Assembly: GCA_027028665.1 (NCBI GenBank)
Contig: JALVIU010000228.1
Span: 1 to 10,727, forward strand
DNA: 10,727 bases
Origin: Candidatus Atribacteria bacterium
GTDB taxonomy: Bacteria; Atribacterota; JALVIU01
Reading direction: 5' to 3'
Shown here: piece by piece, positions 6,953 to 10,727 of the stretch
Numbering within the stretch: the first letter of the stretch is position 1
Layout of the letters: each line of letters opens with the position of its first letter
The notes under the pieces: generated by a model
Databases searched by the model: none
What the model saw: only the letters and a program-made list of their open reading frames with translations
Told to the model about the DNA's origin: nothing
Position numbers and translations under genes: made by a program

Positions 6953-7752
6953 GACGGAAAAATCGATTAGAAAGCTTTGAAGATGCAGCGAAGAAAGAAA
7001 AAGCCATAACAAGTATATATTTAGGTCTTAAAGATGTAGAGCTTGATAAAATTGTAGGAAGTCTGGGTAGATATCAAGATTTCCTGGAAAATTTTGTACC
7101 CCTTTCTCCTGTAGTTAAAGATAAGGTAGAGAGAATGAAAAAGCTTATGATTGAAGAGGATTTACCCCCTGTGGAACTTTATGTAATAAAGGATAGATAT
7201 TATGTAGTAGATGGTAATCATAGAGTAGCAGCGGCTAAGGCTCTGGGTTTTAAAACTATACCTGCATATGTAACAGAATATCTACCACCTGCTGATAGAG
7301 AAGAGCATATATTGCTTTATGAGAGGTCCATGTTTGAAAAGACAACAGGGCTGGATATAAAAATTACAGAACCCGGGAAATATAAGATCTTGCTAAATCA
7401 AATAGAGGAACATAAAAGGGCATTAGCTAAGGAATTAAAGTTTGAACCTACATTGAGAGAAGCAGCCCTTTCATGGTATTATAAGGTATATTTACCCATT
7501 GTTAAGATTATTCGAAAAATTGGTATACTTAATAAATTTCCTGGTAGAACAGAAGGAGATTTATTTATTTATATATGTAACCATAAATGGTTTGAAAGTG
7601 AGAAAGAGGGGAGAGATATAGGATTCGAAAGAGCAATAGAGAGCTTTCTAAGATTGAACAATTATGAAGTAGGTATAAAATATAGAAATAAATTTATAAA
7701 TTTCTTATATAGGTTTAAAGATATATTGGGTTTAAAATCACTTAATTTATAA
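6949..7752 (+). CDS. ParB/Srx-fold domain protein of unknown function
   Basis: A 267-residue protein. Residues about 70-110 carry the ParB/sulfiredoxin-type core: LPPVELYVIKDRYYVVDGNHR (72-92) with the DGNHR box at 88-92, then AAAKALGFKTIPAYV. This fold binds nucleotides or CTP in ParB, ATP in sulfiredoxin, and serves as a nuclease or kinase in others. There is no ParB-type helix-turn-helix that I recognise and no parA neighbour, so chromosome partition is unlikely. The C-terminal half (about 145-267) is helical and contains HKWFESEKEGRDIGFERA (212-229), which looks conserved and recalls a domain (DUF4032-like) seen after ParB-type domains in other bacteria; this is memory, not a search result. 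Start: ATG 6949 overlaps the phosphoesterase stop by ATGA, with TAGGAT upstream. The tRNA gene begins 8 nt after its TAA. Confidence 0.78.
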   Translation: MRRKNRLESFEDAAKKEKAITSIYLGLKDVELDKIVGSLGRYQDFLENFVPLSPVVKDKVERMKKLMIEEDLPPVELYVIKDRYYVVDGNHRVAAAKALGFKTIPAYVTEYLPPADREEHILLYERSMFEKTTGLDIKITEPGKYKILLNQIEEHKRALAKELKFEPTLREAALSWYYKVYLPIVKIIRKIGILNKFPGRTEGDLFIYICNHKWFESEKEGRDIGFERAIESFLRLNNYEVGIKYRNKFINFLYRFKDILGLKSLNL

Positions 7753-7753
7753 A
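7726..7753 (+). promoter_or_regulatory. Weak candidate promoter for tRNA-Pro and the thiamine operon
   Basis: TTGGGT (7726-7731), a 16-nt spacer and TATAAA (7748-7753), inside the end of the ParB-like gene. Transcription would start near 7760, essentially at the first base of the tRNA. The -35 matches only three of six consensus bases, so read-through from the upstream operon is an equal alternative. Confidence 0.3.
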
Positions 7754-7760
7754 GAATTAC

Positions 7761-7834
7761 CGGGGCGTAGCGCAGTTTGGCAGCGCGCTTGGTTCGGGAC
7801 CAAGAGGTCGGAGGTTCAAGTCCTCTCGCCCCGA
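7761..7834 (+). tRNA. tRNA-Pro, anticodon CGG
   Basis: A full cloverleaf of 74 nt. The acceptor stem CGGGGCG (7761-7767) pairs perfectly with CGCCCCG (7827-7833), with discriminator A7834. The D arm is GCGC/GCGC. The anticodon stem CTTGG/CCAAG (7788-7792, 7800-7804) encloses loop TTCGGGA with anticodon CGG at 7795-7797, reading CCG. The T arm is GGAGG-TTCAAGT-CCTCT with one G-U pair. CCA is not encoded and must be added by the CCA-adding enzyme. The high GC of the gene against the AT-rich surroundings is usual for a tRNA, most of all in a thermophile. It lies 8 nt after a coding sequence and 11 nt before the TPP aptamer. Confidence 0.97.
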
Positions 7835-7845
7835 TACTGAATATA

Positions 7846-7928
7846 GAGTCCAGGGGTGCTTACATCTTGTAGGCTGAGAGATACCCTTTGAACCTGATCT
7901 GGGTAATGCCAGCGTAGGGAGGGAGCTC
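7846..7928 (+). promoter_or_regulatory. TPP riboswitch aptamer (THI element)
   Basis: All conserved blocks are present in order: CAGGGGTGC (7851-7859), a P3 hairpin CTTACA...TGTAGG, CTGAGAG with ATACCC (P2 partner of GGGGT), CTTTGAACCTGATCTGGGT, AATGCCAGCGTAGGGA and a closing GAGC/GCTC-like P1. It binds thiamine pyrophosphate. The aptamer is followed by an intrinsic terminator, so binding should stop transcription of thiB-thiP. CAGGGGT (7851-7857) can alternatively pair with ACCCCTG (7938-7944), the 5' arm of the terminator, which gives the antiterminator state. Confidence 0.97.
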
Positions 7929-7937
7929 AAGGCTTAT

Positions 7938-7966
7938 ACCCCTGTTTTTTGCAGGGGAATTTTTTT
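7938..7966 (+). terminator. Riboswitch-controlled intrinsic terminator
   Basis: CCCCTG (7939-7944) pairs with CAGGGG (7952-7957) around a TTTTTTG loop; AA and seven T (7960-7966) follow. It lies 10 nt after the TPP aptamer and 33 nt before thiB, and is expected to form when TPP is bound. Confidence 0.92.
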
Positions 7967-7998
7967 GGCACCCTCAAAATAAAAAAGGAGGTGCTGAA

Positions 7999-8997
7999 AT
8001 GTCTAAGTTTTTTAAGTTTTTAGGTTTTGTATTTGTTTTTATCTTCCTGGCAAGTGGGGCCTGGGGTCTTACCATCTATTCCTATGATAGCTTTGTATCT
8101 TATGGTCTTTCAAAAAAGGTAATCCCACTATTTGAAAAAATGACAGGGGAGAAGGTGATTGTACGGACATACGGAGATGCAGGTGCAGTACTTTCTCGTC
8201 TTATACTGGAGAAGAAAAGACCAAAGGCAGATCTTGTGATAGGGATAGATCAGAACCTTTTACCTCGCGCCCTAAAGAGTGGTGTACTTTCCCCATATAA
8301 GCCAGAGAATATCACTAATATCCATAATAAAGGGCTTATTTTTGATCCTACATATCATGTAATCCCTTATGATTATGGGGCAATTGCTATTGTTTATGAT
8401 AAGGAAAAGCTTAAGAATCCACCTGAGAGTTTTGAGGAGCTTTTGGATAAAAAATATAAGGGTTCTCTTATACTTGAAGATCCAAGGACCTCCAGTACAG
8501 GACTTGCCTTTTTGTATTGGACTATTGCAGTATACGGAAATGATTTTACCAAATACTGGAAGAGCCTCCTTCCCAATATACTTACTATTACTTCAGGGTG
8601 GGATGAGGCATTTGAGCTTTTTTCAAATGGTGAGGCCCCTATGATGGTAAGTTATGCGACAGATCCTGCATATAGCTATGAAAACTATAAAAGCACAAGA
8701 TATGGGGCTCTTATATTCAAAGAGGGGGGCTATATCCAGATAGAAGGGGCAGGTATAGTAAAGGGGACAAAAGATAGAAAGATGGCAGAAAGATTTATAG
8801 AATTTATGCTAACCTCTGAATTCCAGAAAGAGATACCCCTTACTCAGTGGATGTTTCCTGTGGTGGATGTAGGCTTACCAGAGTGTTTTAAGTATGCTGC
8901 AAAGATAGATAAGATACTCTCTCTTCCACCAGATAGGATTTCTAAAAATCAAGATAAATGGATTCGCAAGTGGGAAGAAATTGTTGTATCTAAATAG
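7999..8997 (+). CDS. thiB: Thiamine ABC transporter, periplasmic substrate-binding protein
   Basis: A 332-residue binding protein (also called TbpA) that captures thiamine, and in relatives its phosphates, outside the membrane and hands it to ThiP. Residues 1-23 are a signal peptide (FFKFLGFVFVFIFLASGAWG) with no lipobox cysteine, so the mature protein should be soluble in a periplasm. The mature start LTIYSYDSF matches the TbpA start. Further family stretches are KADLVIGIDQNLL (77-89), PYDYGAIAIVYDKEKLKNPP (123-142), EDPRTSSTGLA (160-170), TSGWDEAFELF (198-208), SYATDPAY (218-225) and TQWMFPV (282-288). W201, Y225 and W284 correspond, with a constant +4 offset, to the ligand-stacking W197, Y221 and W280 that I recall for E. 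coli TbpA. Start: ATG with AAGGAGGTG (7985-7993). It is regulated by the TPP riboswitch upstream. Confidence 0.95.
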   Translation: MSKFFKFLGFVFVFIFLASGAWGLTIYSYDSFVSYGLSKKVIPLFEKMTGEKVIVRTYGDAGAVLSRLILEKKRPKADLVIGIDQNLLPRALKSGVLSPYKPENITNIHNKGLIFDPTYHVIPYDYGAIAIVYDKEKLKNPPESFEELLDKKYKGSLILEDPRTSSTGLAFLYWTIAVYGNDFTKYWKSLLPNILTITSGWDEAFELFSNGEAPMMVSYATDPAYSYENYKSTRYGALIFKEGGYIQIEGAGIVKGTKDRKMAERFIEFMLTSEFQKEIPLTQWMFPVVDVGLPECFKYAAKIDKILSLPPDRISKNQDKWIRKWEEIVVSK

Positions 8998-10576
8998 AAA
9001 ATGGGGATTGGCATCTTTTTGGATGCCAATCCTTTTTTTTCTTATATTTTTTTACTTTCCTGTAATATTTTTTCTTGGGGAAAATTTCTCTTTTTCAGGG
9101 TTATTTTCTTTCTTGACAGATACCCTTTATATAAAGATATTTTCTTTTACCTTTAAAGAGGCCTTTTTATCTGCCTTTTTGACAACACTTTTGGCCCTTC
9201 CCGGTGCCTATCTTGTAGCACGGACACATTTTAGAGGTAGATCTATTTTTCTCTCTCTGTCACTTATTGCATTTGTCATGCCTGGTATAAGTGTGGCATT
9301 AGGTTTTGTGCTTTTGTTCGGGAGAAGGGGCTTATTTTTTTCTATGTTTGGAGTAAATATTCCTATTCTATATACATTTTGGGCGATAATCCTTGCACAT
9401 ATTTTTTACAATTTTGCACTTTCGGTAAGGATCATAGGGAGTCAGTGGGAGAAGCTTTCTATAAATTATGAAGAAGAGGCAAAGATACAGGGAGCCAATG
9501 CGCTTCAGGTATTTTATTTTGTAGATCTTCCGTATCTTTTTCCATCTATACTTTCTTCTTTCTTTATAATATTTATCTATTCTTTTATGAGTTTTGCGAT
9601 AGTCCTTGTACTGGGAGGGGTAAGATATGTGACCCTTGAGGTAGAGATATATATGTATCTTACAAAACTTATAAATTTTGGAGAAGCTGCCAAACTTGTA
9701 TGGATCCAGTTTATTGTACTTTTGATCTTTGCCTATCTCTTACTTATTACAAAAAGGGGTATTACTTTTGAATACGAAAATGATGAGGTGATAAGAAAGG
9801 GATTTCCCATATGGGGATATATCTACCTTATAATTGTAGCTTTTATAGTATTTGTCCCTATGGGGGCTATGCTTTTAGGAGGGTTTTGGGATTTTATCCA
9901 TCATAGGATTACCCTTTTATGGTTTAGAAATATTTTTTCTCAAGGATTTAGTCCATTTGTAGGAACAACACTTCTCCTTCCCATCGGGAATACCTTTAGA
10001 TATGGAATATATACAGTGCTTTTGACTATCATTCTTGTTGTCCTGGGAAGTTTTTATATAATCTATAGAGGAAGATATAAAAATCTCTTTTCACTTATCT
10101 TTATATCTTCTCTATTTATCTCTCCTATTACCCTTGCATTTTCCTATATATTTCTTGGAAATTGGATCTTTATTCCATCACGGATACTCATAGTATTAGC
10201 CCATAGCATGATAGCACTTCCTGTGGCTATGCAAATATTTTTTGGGGCAAGAGAGTCAGTACCTTTATCACTGAGAGAGGCTGCCTTTATAGATGGTGCA
10301 GGGATCTTAAAAACCTTTATATTTGTAGAGCTTCCTATGCTTATACCCGCTCTTATCTCTACAATTACTATCACATTTGCTATATCGATAGGGGAAGTAG
10401 GTGCTACTCTTCTCTTGTATGAGGCACCTGAGAATATGACTATCTCTGTGGCAATGGTTAGACTTCTAAGTGCAAGAAGACTTGGGGAAACTCAGGCCTA
10501 TTCTACTTTACTCTTTATTATTGCATTTTTATTATTTGTAATTACTGATATCTTTCTGAGAAAAACAAATAGATGA
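8981..10576 (+). CDS. thiP: Thiamine ABC transporter, permease (fused two-domain)
   Basis: A 531-residue inner-membrane permease with two tandem binding-protein-dependent transport domains, the usual ThiP length and layout (about 12 helices). Each half has the cytoplasmic EAA loop that docks the ATPase: EEEAKIQGANALQVFYFVDLP (164-184) and REAAFIDGAGILKTFIFVELP (432-452). The first helix begins at about residue 15 (MPILFFLIFFYF). The start is uncertain: TTG 8981 or 8984 (GGGA at 8972-8975), overlapping thiB by up to 17 nt, or ATG 9023 with GGGG at 9003-9006 upstream. The frame is open throughout. An intrinsic-terminator-like hairpin lies over codons 9-20. No ATPase gene (thiQ) follows; the next gene is on the other strand, so the ATPase must be encoded elsewhere or shared. 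Confidence 0.93.
   Translation: MLYLNRKWGLASFWMPILFFLIFFYFPVIFFLGENFSFSGLFSFLTDTLYIKIFSFTFKEAFLSAFLTTLLALPGAYLVARTHFRGRSIFLSLSLIAFVMPGISVALGFVLLFGRRGLFFSMFGVNIPILYTFWAIILAHIFYNFALSVRIIGSQWEKLSINYEEEAKIQGANALQVFYFVDLPYLFPSILSSFFIIFIYSFMSFAIVLVLGGVRYVTLEVEIYMYLTKLINFGEAAKLVWIQFIVLLIFAYLLLITKRGITFEYENDEVIRKGFPIWGYIYLIIVAFIVFVPMGAMLLGGFWDFIHHRITLLWFRNIFSQGFSPFVGTTLLLPIGNTFRYGIYTVLLTIILVVLGSFYIIYRGRYKNLFSLIFISSLFISPITLAFSYIFLGNWIFIPSRILIVLAHSMIALPVAMQIFFGARESVPLSLREAAFIDGAGILKTFIFVELPMLIPALISTITITFAISIGEVGATLLLYEAPENMTISVAMVRLLSARRLGETQAYSTLLFIIAFLLFVITDIFLRKTNR
9005..9040 (+). terminator. Terminator-like hairpin inside the start of thiP
   Basis: GGATTGGCATC (9005-9015) pairs perfectly over 11 bp with GATGCCAATCC (9022-9032); the loop is TTTTTG, and eight T follow directly (9033-9040). 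This is a textbook intrinsic terminator shape, yet it starts 8 nt after the thiB stop and lies in the coding sequence for the first residues of ThiP. It may lower thiP expression relative to thiB, or occlude the ATG at 9023, which lies in its 3' arm. Confidence 0.7.
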
Positions 10577-10600
10577 GATAATCCTTAACTATATAAACCC

Positions 10601-10638
10601 AATAACAGGGAAGCCCCCTTGGGGGCTTCCCTGTTATT
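10601..10638. terminator. Bidirectional hairpin terminator between convergent genes
   Basis: A perfect 18-bp inverted repeat (10601-10618 with 10621-10638), with core GGGAAGCCCCC/GGGGGCTTCCC and a TT centre. It starts 24 nt after the thiP stop and ends 18 nt before the stop of the minus-strand gene. There is no long T run outside the repeat; the TGTTATT in each outer arm is the only T-rich tract. The symmetry lets it serve both strands. Confidence 0.78.
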
Positions 10639-10656
10639 ACAAAAAGAAGGAGGGGT

Positions 10657-10727
10657 TTAAAGCTTCTTATGGCATAACCACCAATCGAAGCAGTCATATT
10701 CCTTTGGTCTTTTCTCTGCCTCCTCTA
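10657..10727 (-). CDS. C-terminal end of an unidentified gene (5' part outside window)
   Basis: On the minus strand a frame is open from the window edge to TAA at 10659-10657 and gives 22 residues, EEAEKRPKEYDCFDWWLCHKKL read in two parts (EEAEKRPKEYD, CFDWWLCHKKL). The composition is plausible for a real protein end, and the stop lies close to the bidirectional hairpin, as expected for a convergent gene. Two cysteines flank a WW pair; no family can be named from so little. Confidence 0.5.
   Translation of the reverse strand, partial: EEAEKRPKEYDCFDWWLCHKKL

Noticed and set aside
7835-7850. Promoter between the tRNA and the riboswitch (TATAGA at 7842-7847)
   Set aside because: The -10 is poor, there is no -35 at a suitable distance, and the start would fall inside the aptamer and destroy its P1.
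1-10727. Mobile element, CRISPR array or phage region
   Set aside because: No transposase or integrase, no direct-repeat arrays, and no abrupt change in codon use. The tRNA 3' end is not repeated further on in the window, so no attachment site is supported.

Overview
The window is about 10.7 kb of AT-rich bacterial DNA. AGA and ATA codons are frequent and the proteins are rich in Lys, Glu and Ile, as in a low-GC thermophilic anaerobe of the Dictyoglomus, Thermotogae or thermophilic-clostridia type. This assignment is an inference. The solute-binding protein has a signal peptide without a lipobox cysteine, which favours a cell with a periplasm (diderm). No mobile element, CRISPR array or sign of recent transfer was seen.

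Left part (1-3900). The window opens inside serA (3-phosphoglycerate dehydrogenase, + strand). Its stop codon overlaps tail-to-tail with a minus-strand metallo-beta-lactamase-fold hydrolase. A short divergent intergenic region then holds a near leaderless promoter for the hydrolase and a consensus-like promoter for a TetR-family regulator. A perfect 7-2-7 palindrome sits between the -35 and -10 boxes of the TetR promoter. The tetR stop overlaps the start of a radical SAM/Twitch-type protein, so the two form an apparently autoregulated two-gene operon that ends at a strong terminator.

Middle part (3900-7752). A new extended -10 promoter drives five tightly packed genes: a three-helix membrane protein with a TPR-like cytoplasmic domain, a FolB-like protein with an altered active site, a two-domain sugar-phosphate nucleotidyltransferase, a calcineurin-like phosphoesterase and a ParB/Srx-fold protein. 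Gaps are 15 nt or less and two junctions overlap (TGATG and ATGA). The common function is not known.

Right part (7753-10727). A tRNA-Pro(CGG) gene starts 8 nt after the ParB-like stop codon and ends 11 nt before a TPP riboswitch. The riboswitch carries an intrinsic terminator and a visible alternative antiterminator pairing, and controls thiB and thiP (thiamine binding protein and permease). No ATPase gene (thiQ) follows. A perfect 11-bp hairpin plus eight T lies inside the first codons of thiP and looks like an intrinsic terminator embedded in coding sequence. A bidirectional hairpin separates thiP from the 3' end of an unidentified minus-strand gene. With no terminator from 3972 to the riboswitch, the five-gene cluster, the tRNA and the thiamine operon could share a transcript, with tRNA processing cutting it.
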